The translations under genes and the position numbers were made by a program. A DNA stretch of 15,190 bases from Bacteroidetes bacterium SW_11_45_7 (lineage in GTDB: Bacteria; Bacteroidota; Bacteroidia; Chitinophagales; SW-11-45-7), in the NCBI GenBank assembly GCA_003022985.1, contig PXTV01000167.1, positions 1 to 15,190 of the forward strand, in the 5' to 3' direction. Under the pieces are notes generated by a model. The model saw only the letters and a list, made by a program, of their open reading frames with translations, had not been told where the DNA came from and ran no database searches. Of the stretch, positions 5,297 to 13,718 are shown one piece after another. Numbering within the stretch: position 1 is the stretch's first letter; the number at the start of each line of letters is the position of its first letter.

Positions 5297-7435
5297 TCAG
5301 AACTTAACCAGTTTTTTCAGCTCCTTGCCATTATCAGTTTGAATGTCCAACAGATAAACGCCTTGTTGAAGCTCTTGGCTGGATAGTGAAATAGCAGCAT
5401 TGGAGCCTTGCTCCATTTCCTTTACAAGTTTACCTTGCCCATTGTAAAGGCGAATGCTTACTTCCTCAGTATCCAAGGGTAACTTGATCATAAGTGGTGA
5501 CGTGCCTTTACTAAAGCCACTACTATTCAGGAAAGTGATTTCCTCATAGCATTTTTTTACCCTAACCTCCACTTGATCCAGATTTTTCCCTTTTTGAGTG
5601 AAGGCCCAAACGGTATATGTAGTTGTGGAATCGATAGATACTAAAGGATTGGGCAAAGTGGGATCGGAAAGTCCTTTCTTTGGCAGCCACCGGAACGTTG
5701 CGTTTTGCATTTTGGATGTAGGAGATCCTCCAATTCTTGTTTTTCCCTCAGGGCATATCCTCACATCATCACCTGCAGAAACATCAACACTGTCATTCAA
5801 TGAGTTACAAAAAGAGTCTTGAGCCGCATTTTGCACAAGTTCGCGCTTAGCCAAAATCTCATAGATATCGCAATAATTCTCCCCGTCAAATAAGGTAGTA
5901 TCCGCTTGAATAAGCAAATCAGCAGCCTGGAGCATGCTCATATTAGAGGAATAACTGTATAAAGACTGGAAGAGTAGCGAATCGGTGACGCCTCTTCCTA
6001 AACGGAAGTACAAATCCATTAATGTAGCAGAAAAGATTTCGCCATTAAAATAGATACCTGCACCAGAAGCGTAATCTGTGTAGGTCTTTTTGGTATTAGC
6101 AAGCCGCCCACTCCAAAACTCGTTATGCCCATCCCAGGTAAAGACATTATGCCAGTTGAACGAATCGATGGAATGGGAATACGAAGCGGCAATATAATCG
6201 CATAGTCCTTCATCGATGGCATTGCGCTCACTGCCGTTATTGGTATTGGGGCTGGCGCTATGGGAAATGGCGTGCCCGTATTCATGGACAATCACATCAG
6301 CATCTTCTGCATCATCAACGCCCCCTTCCCCAAAGGCGATGCGTGGTGGATTGGTACCGGGTGAAAACGTGGAATTGTCGCTGCCATTTAATGCGTGTGG
6401 ATCAACATGAATGGGATAGTTAACCAAACTGTCGAAGCCAATGCTATTCAAGTAATGCTTGTAACGGCTTATGTGATACACTGCATTCACATCTTCAAAT
6501 GCCGTTTCCTTACGTGTATAATCAAAGAAAGGCACAGAGCTTGTGACAGGTGTAACAGTTGGCGGATTACTAAAATCAATGATTTCGACAAAATTGTTGC
6601 TGAGGACGTATTGGCTATCCTTTTTTGTAACGGGTAATGGGCGGACAACCCGCTCGTTATTGAGTAAAGTCTTATCCGAATCATTTGCGTTGACATAAGG
6701 TGGGCCATAAGTAGTCTTGGCTGTGGTGAGGGGATCGGGTAAAAAAACAACAGCATTTGCTTCTACTATGGAATCTGAACGAAGTGATGCATAGCGGTTC
6801 AAATCACGTTGACGAAGAATCTCCATATCCTTTTCTACAATGTACTCATCGTAAATCAAGCGTGAAGGGTCTATTGCCTTGATTTGCAGAACTACTTGGG
6901 GTGGCGTGCCTTCTTGATACAAGATATATTTTTGCCATTCGTATTTTATTTTGTGATCATAATAATCCTGAATAATGGAGTGAGCAATTCGCTCAGCATC
7001 AATAGCTTGTGCCCGGCTTTGGACCTGGTTGATCGACCAGTCTGAAGTTGCTACTGTATTATCGAAGATGGATAAGATGTCCCCATCATTTGCCACATTG
7101 AGCTTGGCCCGGGCATTGTAAACGGGAAAACCGGCAAAGGTTTGATTGAATAAAAAATGCTTCCCACCCGGACTATTCTTACAAGCATTGAGCACAAGAT
7201 CGCTATGCCGCCCATCAGCCGAAAGGTGGTGCTTCAACAAAATCTGTGCAATTTCAGCCGTTGAGGCAGCCGTGTCGATTTGACCATCGGGAAAATGAAG
7301 ATCAGGTTTGCCGGGAGTGAGACCCTCTGCTGGCTCTCGTTCCATTTTAGGCGTTTGAGCTGACCCACTCCCCATCAACAAAAGGGGCAGCACAAATGGG
7401 AGAAGTCGATATGTCAGGATAGTAAGAATACGCAT
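5297..7435 (-). CDS. Secreted M36 (fungalysin)-like zinc metalloprotease with T9SS sorting tail
   Basis: The protein has 712 residues. A signal peptide of about 26 residues ends GSGSA before Q27. A propeptide of FTP type follows (about 75-125: FLFNQTFAGFPVYNARAKLN). The catalytic domain contains HEYGH at 384-388 (zinc ligands H384, H388; general base E385) and NAIDEGLCDY with E409 as probable third ligand, the gluzincin arrangement. Residues about 550-630 form an Ig/PKD-like domain (VDVSAGDDVRICPEG ... RWLPKKGLSDPTLPNPLVS ... TTTYTVW). The last ~78 residues form a type A sorting domain (VSIRLYNGQGKLVKEM, GVYLLDIQTDNGKELKK, LVKF end), which directs export through the type IX system and anchoring or release at the cell surface. 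Its start is 26 bp after the YigZ stop, so it is probably the last gene of the aminotransferase-to-protease unit. Confidence 0.88.
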   Translation of the reverse strand: MRILTILTYRLLPFVLPLLLMGSGSAQTPKMEREPAEGLTPGKPDLHFPDGQIDTAASTAEIAQILLKHHLSADGRHSDLVLNACKNSPGGKHFLFNQTFAGFPVYNARAKLNVANDGDILSIFDNTVATSDWSINQVQSRAQAIDAERIAHSIIQDYYDHKIKYEWQKYILYQEGTPPQVVLQIKAIDPSRLIYDEYIVEKDMEILRQRDLNRYASLRSDSIVEANAVVFLPDPLTTAKTTYGPPYVNANDSDKTLLNNERVVRPLPVTKKDSQYVLSNNFVEIIDFSNPPTVTPVTSSVPFFDYTRKETAFEDVNAVYHISRYKHYLNSIGFDSLVNYPIHVDPHALNGSDNSTFSPGTNPPRIAFGEGGVDDAEDADVIVHEYGHAISHSASPNTNNGSERNAIDEGLCDYIAASYSHSIDSFNWHNVFTWDGHNEFWSGRLANTKKTYTDYASGAGIYFNGEIFSATLMDLYFRLGRGVTDSLLFQSLYSYSSNMSMLQAADLLIQADTTLFDGENYCDIYEILAKRELVQNAAQDSFCNSLNDSVDVSAGDDVRICPEGKTRIGGSPTSKMQNATFRWLPKKGLSDPTLPNPLVSIDSTTTYTVWAFTQKGKNLDQVEVRVKKCYEEITFLNSSGFSKGTSPLMIKLPLDTEEVSIRLYNGQGKLVKEMEQGSNAAISLSSQELQQGVYLLDIQTDNGKELKKLVKF

Positions 7436-7461
7436 GAAGCAAACTCAATCGGCTAATCAAT

Positions 7462-8088
7462 CTACGAATTTATCGATAAAGGTTCAATGGAAATACGGGA
7501 AAATCGTTTCAAATCATTGAGCAAGGATTGGCCATGTTCACCAACTTCAACTCTAAACATCCATTTGTTGTAAAATTGCTGCTCCAGGATGGTAACACCA
7601 TCCCTGCTCAAAAAATTCATCACTTGATCGATACTGTCAAACGGACAACGAACAAGATATTGCTCCCTCCATTTACGAGTGACAAGAGCTGCTCTTTCAA
7701 GTACATGGCCGGCAGCATCCCTGTAAGCTCTCACAAGGCCCGAAAAGCCAAGTTTCGTACCGCCAAAATAACGGGCCACGACTATGATCACATTCGTTAT
7801 GTCACGCCCATCGATTCGATTGAGGATGGGCTGACCTGCTGAGCCGGATAGCTCTCCAGCATCATAGGTTCTGAAAAGCCGGCCTTGCTTCCCGTCCGGC
7901 TGCTCATCTGTCCCCATTCTGTAAGCAAAACAGACATGGCGGCATTTCGGTTGCTGTAGCTGCACTTCATTGACAAATGCCTTCGCATCATCTTCCGTTA
8001 CTGAATGAGCCGCATATGCATGGAGCTTGCTCCCCCTGTCTTTCAGAAAGCCATCGCTTTTACTTGCTATTGTTCTGTACTGAAGCAC
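7462..8088 (-). CDS. yigZ: YigZ/IMPACT (UPF0029) family protein
   Basis: The 208-residue protein has the family block DAGELSGSAGQPIL at 76-89 (the usual DAGEPSGTAG with small changes) and VVARYFGGTKLGFSGLVRAY at 103-122, followed by the C-terminal ferredoxin-like UPF0029 domain. The family is related to eukaryotic IMPACT, a translation regulator; the bacterial role is not settled. The start is GTG at 8088, three bases after the stop of the upstream transporter gene, which implies translational coupling and a shared mRNA. No lesion is visible. Confidence 0.9.
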   Translation of the reverse strand: MLQYRTIASKSDGFLKDRGSKLHAYAAHSVTEDDAKAFVNEVQLQQPKCRHVCFAYRMGTDEQPDGKQGRLFRTYDAGELSGSAGQPILNRIDGRDITNVIIVVARYFGGTKLGFSGLVRAYRDAAGHVLERAALVTRKWREQYLVRCPFDSIDQVMNFLSRDGVTILEQQFYNKWMFRVEVGEHGQSLLNDLKRFSRISIEPLSINS

Positions 8089-8091
8089 TCT

Positions 8092-8961
8092 TCAGGCAAA
8101 TGACATGATGATAATGGCGGCAAAAGCAAGGACAACGCCTGCAACATTGAACCGGTTCAATCTCTCCTTAAAAATGATGAAGCCGCCTATAGAGGATAAG
8201 GCCACAATAGCGATGTTGTTAACGGGAAAAATAACGGAATTTTCGAGCCCCGCATGATTCAGTGCCTGGATGATAAAGTAAATGGATGCATAATTCGCTA
8301 TACCAAGCACGATTCCCGCCACCCAGCTCTGCCATTCGAGCTTTTCCCAACCGCGCAACCATCGGTAGAAGAAAACCACAACGCCTATAAGAAAGGAAGT
8401 GCCAAAGAGAAATGTAAGAAATGCATCTTCGTGCTGCGATTGCAGAAAGGTATTCTGCACGTAATTGATCATGGTATCAACAATTCCGCCACCAACAAAC
8501 ACGATAAACGGGAGCACCAACTTAAAGGGTGTAATATGACCTGTGATTTGCTCTTTATCCTGTGATGTGTAGTAGACAGCCAACATGGCCAGCAAGATGC
8601 CACCCCCTTTGAGCACGGTCACCGACTCGTTGTACAGGAAAATGGCAAAGATGGCGGGAATAACAAGCGATAACCGATGCGCTACTGCAGCAACCGTCAC
8701 ACCAATTTTTTGGGTGGTAACGCCTATCAAAAAGAACATCAGGATGAACAAAATGCCCAGTAAAAGCGCCCAGGGCAGCCAATCGGCAGATGCGAACGAG
8801 AGGAAGATTTGACGGTCATCCACAAGGGCAACTCCGAGTAGTACTGCAGCCAGATAATTCACCACAATGGCCTGAAAGGTGTTGATGTTATAGCGATCGA
8901 GCATCTTGAATTGCAACACAATGGATGAGGAACAGAGGATACTCAGGATGAGGTAGATCAT
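8092..8961 (-). CDS. EamA/DMT-superfamily transporter
   Basis: The 289-residue inner-membrane protein has about ten hydrophobic segments arranged as two EamA repeats. The first half ends FAIFLYNESVTVLKGGGILLAMLAVYYTS and the second ends IGGFIIFKERLNRFNVAGVVLAFAAIIIMS. The glutamate-containing turn before the last helix of each half (YNES, FKERL) is typical of drug/metabolite transporters that export amino acids or other small metabolites. The substrate is not predictable. It begins 42 bp after the aminotransferase stop and ends 3 bp before YigZ, so it belongs to the same unit. Export of an amino acid linked to the aminotransferase is possible but is only an inference from position. Confidence 0.85.
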   Translation of the reverse strand: MIYLILSILCSSSIVLQFKMLDRYNINTFQAIVVNYLAAVLLGVALVDDRQIFLSFASADWLPWALLLGILFILMFFLIGVTTQKIGVTVAAVAHRLSLVIPAIFAIFLYNESVTVLKGGGILLAMLAVYYTSQDKEQITGHITPFKLVLPFIVFVGGGIVDTMINYVQNTFLQSQHEDAFLTFLFGTSFLIGVVVFFYRWLRGWEKLEWQSWVAGIVLGIANYASIYFIIQALNHAGLENSVIFPVNNIAIVALSSIGGFIIFKERLNRFNVAGVVLAFAAIIIMSFA

Positions 8962-9003
8962 GGTAAGATGGCCTTTTGTATTCGCTCTTGCACAAATCGG
9001 ACT

Positions 9004-10203
9004 TTATTCTTTCCGGCCCGGGTATTCCTCTAAGCCCCTGGCAAGGCATTCGGTGGCTTGGCGGAGCTCGTCCTTTTCCAACACGTAAGCAATGCGCACT
9101 TCATCATGTCCCATGTCAGGTGTGGCATAAAAGCCGGAAGCAGGGGCCATCATGACGGTTTGATTGTCCAGCGAGAAGGACTCGAGCATCCATTGGCAGA
9201 ATTTGTCGGCATCGTCAACGGGTAGGCGGACAGTTGTGTAGAAAGCGCCACCGGGCCGCGGACAGATAACACCATCAATTTGGGACAAAGCGTCAACAAG
9301 CAAATCGCGCCTGGCCACGTACTCATGCTTAACCTCATCGAAATAATCGCTGGGAAGATCGAGAGACGCCTCTGCAGCTATCTGGGCAAAAGTAGGTGGA
9401 CTCAGGCGTGCCTGTGCAAATTTCATAGCTGTACTGATCACGTCCTTGTTGCGCGATACCAAAGCTCCTACACGAGCACCACAAGCACTGTAGCGCTTGG
9501 AAACGGAGTCGATTAAAACGGCATGCTCATCGATTCCCTCTTCTTCCAAAACCGAATGATGGGTGCGATCATCGTAACAAAATTCGCGGTACACCTCATC
9601 GGCAAACAGGAAGAGGTCATGCTTAAGCACCAAGTCCCGCAGGGCTTGAATCTCCTCCTTGGCATACAAATAGCCGGTGGGGTTGTTGGGATTGCAGATC
9701 ATCACCGCCTTGGTTTTGGGGGTGATCATCTTCTCGAACTCACTGATGGGTGGCAGCGCAAAGTTGTTCTCAACCGAAGAAGGAATGGCTTTCACGTTCA
9801 CATCGCCAGCAATGGCAAAACCGTTGTAATTGGCGTAAAAGGGCTCCGGGATGATGATCTCATCGCCCGCATCGAGACAGGAATAAAGGCCAAACGATAT
9901 CGCTTCCGAGCCACCTGTTGTTATCAACATATCATCAGCCGTGACTTCGATGTTGTTGCGCTTGTAATAATCCACCAACTTTTCCCTGTATGAGGGGAAG
10001 CCCGCAGAATGGCTGTACTCCAGCACTTTGATATCGGCATGGCGCACAGCATCGATCATTGGACGGGGCGTCTCAATATCCGGCTGGCCTATGTTGAGGT
10101 GGTAAATCTTCTTCCCCTGCCGCTTTGCTTCATCAGCATAGGGCACCAACTTCCGAATGGGAGAAGCTGGCATCCTGGCTCCTTTCCTGGAAATCTGTGG
10201 CAT
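9004..10203 (-). CDS. PLP-dependent class I/II aminotransferase (aspartate aminotransferase-like)
   Basis: The 399-residue protein belongs to fold-type I. Motifs from the chosen start: LNIGQPDIETP near 36-46, GGSEA at 97-101 (cofactor phosphate), NPNNPTG at 171-177, DEVY at 202-205 (Asp pairs with the pyridine N) and SVSKRYSACGARVG with the PLP Schiff-base lysine K236; the substrate-carboxylate Arg is probably in VRIAYVLE near the end. It transfers the amino group between an amino acid and a 2-oxoacid; the exact substrate is open. An in-frame GTG at 10281 would add 26 residues coded by a hairpin, so ATG 10203 (MPQISRKGARMPASPIRKL) is preferred. A terminator-like hairpin lies just upstream. 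Confidence 0.9.
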   Translation of the reverse strand: MPQISRKGARMPASPIRKLVPYADEAKRQGKKIYHLNIGQPDIETPRPMIDAVRHADIKVLEYSHSAGFPSYREKLVDYYKRNNIEVTADDMLITTGGSEAISFGLYSCLDAGDEIIIPEPFYANYNGFAIAGDVNVKAIPSSVENNFALPPISEFEKMITPKTKAVMICNPNNPTGYLYAKEEIQALRDLVLKHDLFLFADEVYREFCYDDRTHHSVLEEEGIDEHAVLIDSVSKRYSACGARVGALVSRNKDVISTAMKFAQARLSPPTFAQIAAEASLDLPSDYFDEVKHEYVARRDLLVDALSQIDGVICPRPGGAFYTTVRLPVDDADKFCQWMLESFSLDNQTVMMAPASGFYATPDMGHDEVRIAYVLEKDELRQATECLARGLEEYPGRKE

Positions 10204-10400
10204 GGGGCCAAAATTAAAAAACTCTGCCAGCGTAAACAGGCAGAGTTTTGATTTCGAGGGAATAAATACAGCCTCACACACTGATGGCTATCACAATCAA
10301 ATGGATATAAGCTCCAAACTTTGGCAACAAGTATCAACCAAAAGCGAACTTGATGAGCATCAAGAGCAAACCATCAACAGGTAATGGCAATTAAGAAATC
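10204..10400. other. Intergenic region between DUF1573 gene and aminotransferase gene
   Basis: These 197 bp hold the hairpin described separately. Nothing else is supportable: no exact TAnnTTTG promoter on the minus strand, no convincing small ORF and no recognised riboswitch. A small palindrome (ATTAAGA-TTTCTTAAT) lies just after the DUF1573 stop. Confidence 0.5.
10216..10249 (-). terminator. Terminator-like hairpin immediately before the aminotransferase start
   Basis: On the minus strand AAAACTCTGCC and GGCAGAGTTTT form an 11-bp perfect stem with a 10-nt loop, followed by a T-run. The run ends 12 nt before the ATG at 10203. It may end the DUF1573 transcript, but any promoter for the aminotransferase must then lie inside this short gap or upstream of the hairpin. 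In the second case the structure would act as an attenuator in the leader. Confidence 0.75.
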
Positions 10401-10859
10401 TTAATGCTCATGATCATGGTCACCATCGTTTTCATGGCTGTGATCACCTTCATCCTTTTTCATATTCTTTTTCACATTCCCCTTGATGAAAAGCTTCTCA
10501 TTGCTGTCCGTATTCGCACTGATGGTCACCACCTTGGTGAAACGGCCGGGACGCCCGTCTGTGTCATAAACTACTTTAATGCTTCCCGTTTCACCCGGCT
10601 TGATGGGCTCTTTGGGCCATTTAGGTGTTGTGCAGCCACAAGAAGCACGGACATCACTAATGATGATGGGCTTTGTACCGTTATTGGTAAACTCGAACTC
10701 GTGCTTAGCCTTTGGCCCTTCAGGAATCTCTCCGAATTTGTGCGTGGTCTTGTCAAAATTAAAAGATGGGCCTTCGGGTGTCGCTTCGGCCTCGTTTTGG
10801 GCCATTGCCGATGACCCGATCATCATCAAAACCGTGAGGATTGTGAGTAAGTACTTCAT
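10401..10859 (-). CDS. Exported DUF1573 protein with histidine-rich tail
   Basis: The 152-residue protein starts at ATG 10859 with a signal peptide (KYLLTILTVLMMIGSSAMA, cleavage before Q21). The upstream in-frame ATG at 10901 would place extra residues before it and is unlikely. One DUF1573 domain (about 33-128) follows: FNFDKTTHKFGEIPEGPKA, FTNNGTKPIIISDVRASCGC, a TTP stretch and IKPGETGSIKVVYDT. The immunoglobulin-like fold is very common in periplasmic proteins of Bacteroidota; its function is not established. There is no Cys at the cleavage site, so it is probably soluble. The C-terminal 14 residues (DHSHENDGDHDHEH) are His/Asp/Glu-rich and could bind metal. It diverges from the E1 gene. 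Confidence 0.88.
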   Translation of the reverse strand: MKYLLTILTVLMMIGSSAMAQNEAEATPEGPSFNFDKTTHKFGEIPEGPKAKHEFEFTNNGTKPIIISDVRASCGCTTPKWPKEPIKPGETGSIKVVYDTDGRPGRFTKVVTISANTDSNEKLFIKGNVKKNMKKDEGDHSHENDGDHDHEH

Positions 10860-11052
10860 GGGTGTTTCGTTTTTGGTTATTTGCAAAGTAATGAAAATCA
10901 ATTAATATCTATACCGTTTTATCAATATCGATCAAATTTTGTGCCGATTTCCTTCCGTCTCTTACAAGAAGGTATTATTATCGATCAAAGAACACTTAAT
11001 AGAAGAAGACCGGGCGCAAATTTCGTATATTAGCTTTATCAAAACATCAATC

Positions 11053-13431
11053 ATGAAGGACGAGAAAAATATCGAGCTAACAAAAGATACAGATAACGGA
11101 CTAACGTTCGAGACATTCAAGGAACAGGTGATCAACGATTTTGTATTGGCGTGCAAAAGCCGTGAGGCAAGCGTGCTGGCTCGTAAAGAAGTGCTCACCG
11201 GCAAAGCCAAGTTCGGCATCACAGGAGATGGCAAAGAAGCAGCCCAAATAGCGATGGCCAAAACTTTCAAAAATGGCGATTTCCGTGCCGGCTATTACCG
11301 CGATCAAACCCTCATGTTCGCTACGGGCATGGGCAATATGCAACAGTTTTTTGCCCAGCTTTACGCAGATCCCGCACTTCAAAACGATCCCTTTTCAGCG
11401 GGCCGTCAGATGAACTCGCACTTCGCCACGCGCAGTTTAGACCACAATGGCGAATGGAAACCCCTCGTTGATCAAAAAAATTCATCTGCCGATTCCTCGC
11501 CAACCGCAAGCCAAATGGCCCGCACTGTAGGCCTTGCCTTAGCTTCACGTGTTTACCGCGAGAACCCCGAACTGGAAGGCGAAGACACATTCTCACGCAA
11601 CGGCAATGAAGTCACATTTTGCACCATTGGCGACAGTTCAGTTGCTGAAGGCGTTTTCTTTGAAGCCCTGAATGCGGCAGGAGTATTGAAGATCCCATTA
11701 GCCATTTCCATTTGGGATGATGGATACGGCATTTCCGTCCCTGTGGATTACCAGGTCACCAAGGGTGATGTGTCTGAAGTACTGGAAGGTTTCCGCAAAG
11801 ACGAGAACGGCAACGGCTTCGACATCTACAAGATCAAGGGCTGGGATTATGCCTCCCTCTGTGAGGCCTATGAAAAGGGCATTGAGCATGTCCGGAGAAC
11901 CCATCAACCAGCCATATTTCATATTGAAGAAGTAACACAGCCACAAGGTCACAGTACCAGCGGCTCCCATGAGCGCTATAAGTCCGAAGAGCGGCTCCAA
12001 TGGGAGCGCGACTACGATTGCATTGTGAAAATGCGCGAGTGGATGATCGATAATGGTATTGCTACGGAAGAGGAGTGCGATAAGCTGGAAAATGACGCCA
12101 AGAAGGAGGCCCGCCAAATCAAAAATACTGCGTACAAAGCTGTACAAGACCCCATCAAAGAACAGATCAAGAAGAGCAGCGGGCTGTTTGACAAATTGGC
12201 AACGCAAAGCAGCCGCAAAGAAGATATCGAAGCGGTTAAAAAAGAACTGAACGATGCGATGGGTCCTGCACGGCTTCACGTGATGAAAGCCGTTAAAAAA
12301 GCGCTTTGGGTAGTGTGGGATGAACCCTCCGAAGGCCGCAACGAATTAGTAGAATGGAAAAATCAACTCGAGCAGGAGAATAAAGAATATTTCAACTCCC
12401 ACCTTTTCAGTCAATCTTCATACAATGCGCTCAATGTTGAGGGCATCCCTGCTGAGTACAGCGATGATTCCCCTGTAAAACCGGGCTATGAAGTGCTGAA
12501 TACGGCTTTTGATCATATCCTCGCCAACAATCCGCGCGTGCTTGCATTTGGTGAGGATGTGGGCCATATCGGTGGCGTGAACCAAGGGTTTGCAGGGCTT
12601 CTCATTGGCCAGGGCATTGGCATGGCCCAGCGTGGTCTCCGCCCCATCGCTGAAATTCAATACCTCGATTACCTGGTCTATGGGCTTGAGCCCCTCACGG
12701 ATGATGTGGCCTGTTTGCAGTATCGCACCAAAGGCGGCCAAAAAGCGCCACTGATCGTCCGTACGCGTGGCCACCGCCTGGAAGGGATCTGGCACACGGG
12801 CTCACCGCTCGGTATGGTCATCAACTCACTGCGTGGCATGCATGTACTGGTTCCGCGTAACTTTACCCAGGCTGCCGGTTTCTACAACACCCTCCTCAAA
12901 TCGGATGAGCCGGGCCTGATCATAGAGGTGCTGAACGCTTATCGCCTCAAGGAAACAGTACCGGACAATATCGGTGAATATACATTGCCGCTTGGCCAAC
13001 CTGAAACCCTTACAGAAGGCCGGGACGTGACCATTATTACCTATGGAGCCTGTGTGAATGTAGCCAACGAAGCAGTTGAGCGGTTAGAAGGTGTTGGCAT
13101 TTCCTGCGAGCTGATCGATGTGCAGTCGCTTTTGCCATTCGATATCGACCAGCGGATTGTGGCATCGCTCAAGAAAACCAACCGCGCTGTCTTCCTGGAC
13201 GAGGATTATCCGGGTGGTGCCTCGGCTTATATGATGGAGAAGGTGCTTGAAGAGCAAAAGGGGTACTACTTCCTCGATTCCGAGCCGCGCACAATTTCAG
13301 CTCATCCTCACAGGGGCGCCTATGGCTCCGATGGCGATTACTTCTCCAAACCCAACCCGGAAGATGTCTTTGAAGAGGTGTACAAGATGATGAACGAGGT
13401 GGAACCGGAAAAGTGGCCGCTGTTTTTCTGA
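11053..13431 (+). CDS. Fused E1 alpha/beta component of a 2-oxoacid dehydrogenase, with a gap in the beta TPP site
   Basis: The 792-residue protein joins E1 alpha (about 25-400; AGYYRDQT, GDSSVAEGVFFEALNAAG at 193-210 as TPP-pyrophosphate motif, WDDGYGIS) through a charged, helical linker to E1 beta (about 460-780; LAFGEDVG near 497-504, GLRPIAEIQYLDY, TRGHRLEGIWHTGSP, RGMHVLVPRN, IDVQSLLPFDID, DEDYPGGASAYM). Such fusions are usual in Bacteroidota and serve as E1 of a pyruvate or branched-chain complex (decarboxylation and lipoyl acylation). The segment between GFAGL and IGQGIGMA is about 18 residues shorter than in the family; the missing stretch normally ends in a DxGIRE motif whose Glu activates the TPP aminopyrimidine. 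The frame is kept. ATG 11053 fits the family start; the frame is open from 10939. A TATATTAG near-match to the -7 motif lies at 11026. Confidence 0.9.
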   Translation: MKDEKNIELTKDTDNGLTFETFKEQVINDFVLACKSREASVLARKEVLTGKAKFGITGDGKEAAQIAMAKTFKNGDFRAGYYRDQTLMFATGMGNMQQFFAQLYADPALQNDPFSAGRQMNSHFATRSLDHNGEWKPLVDQKNSSADSSPTASQMARTVGLALASRVYRENPELEGEDTFSRNGNEVTFCTIGDSSVAEGVFFEALNAAGVLKIPLAISIWDDGYGISVPVDYQVTKGDVSEVLEGFRKDENGNGFDIYKIKGWDYASLCEAYEKGIEHVRRTHQPAIFHIEEVTQPQGHSTSGSHERYKSEERLQWERDYDCIVKMREWMIDNGIATEEECDKLENDAKKEARQIKNTAYKAVQDPIKEQIKKSSGLFDKLATQSSRKEDIEAVKKELNDAMGPARLHVMKAVKKALWVVWDEPSEGRNELVEWKNQLEQENKEYFNSHLFSQSSYNALNVEGIPAEYSDDSPVKPGYEVLNTAFDHILANNPRVLAFGEDVGHIGGVNQGFAGLLIGQGIGMAQRGLRPIAEIQYLDYLVYGLEPLTDDVACLQYRTKGGQKAPLIVRTRGHRLEGIWHTGSPLGMVINSLRGMHVLVPRNFTQAAGFYNTLLKSDEPGLIIEVLNAYRLKETVPDNIGEYTLPLGQPETLTEGRDVTIITYGACVNVANEAVERLEGVGISCELIDVQSLLPFDIDQRIVASLKKTNRAVFLDEDYPGGASAYMMEKVLEEQKGYYFLDSEPRTISAHPHRGAYGSDGDYFSKPNPEDVFEEVYKMMNEVEPEKWPLFF

Positions 13432-13506
13432 TTTGAGGTTCGATGTTTGATATTTGAGATTCCACTAATTTTTAAACCGGTTCAATCCTTTCAGGTGAAA
13501 GCGTTG

Positions 13507-13543
13507 CGCACCCCCTAACCCTTGGTGGGGGAACCGCATGGCG
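13507..13543. repeat. Dispersed intergenic repeat, copy 1
   Basis: The core CCCCCTAACCC-TTGG-TGGGGG is followed by AACCGCATGGCG. The C-run and G-run can pair to form a small hairpin. The same arrangement recurs at 13647 and 15107. C-run/G-run intergenic repeats of this type are known from Bacteroidota genomes; the function is not known to me. Confidence 0.75.
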
Positions 13544-13582
13544 TCATCAGGTAAGAGCCATGAAGCTGTGCGTTTGTGTTCT

Positions 13583-13615
13583 CCAGCCTGCCTCGCCTCA
13601 GGCGAGGGTGGCTGG
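13583..13615. repeat. Long intergenic palindrome
   Basis: The arms CCAGCC and CCTCGCCT are mirrored by AGGCGAGG and GGCTGG around a single central C, with one 2-nt internal mismatch (TG/GT). It would form a 14-bp hairpin in RNA or a cruciform in DNA. No T-run follows on either strand, so it is not a classical terminator. Confidence 0.7.
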
Positions 13616-13646
13616 GAGTCAGAGGAGCGCGGGGGGCAAATTGCTC

Positions 13647-13680
13647 GCCCCCTAACCCCCGTTGGGGGAACCGCAGTGCG
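13647..13680. repeat. Dispersed intergenic repeat, copy 2
   Basis: CCCCCTAACCCCC-GTT-GGGGG followed by AACCGCAGTGCG. It is in the same orientation as copy 1 and differs at only a few positions, mainly inside the loop. Confidence 0.75.
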
Positions 13681-13718
13681 CTTCATAGCTGGAGGAGATT
13701 AGCAACTAATCACCTCTT

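Noticed and set aside
10204..10281. Upstream GTG start that would lengthen the aminotransferase by 26 residues
   Set aside because: The extra part is encoded by a perfect hairpin with T-run and does not resemble family N-termini; the ATG at 10203 begins the conserved MPQISRKGARMP region.
11698..12279. 193-codon minus-strand open frame inside the E1 gene
   Set aside because: It is an antisense shadow of a strongly conserved enzyme; no start signals or family features support it.
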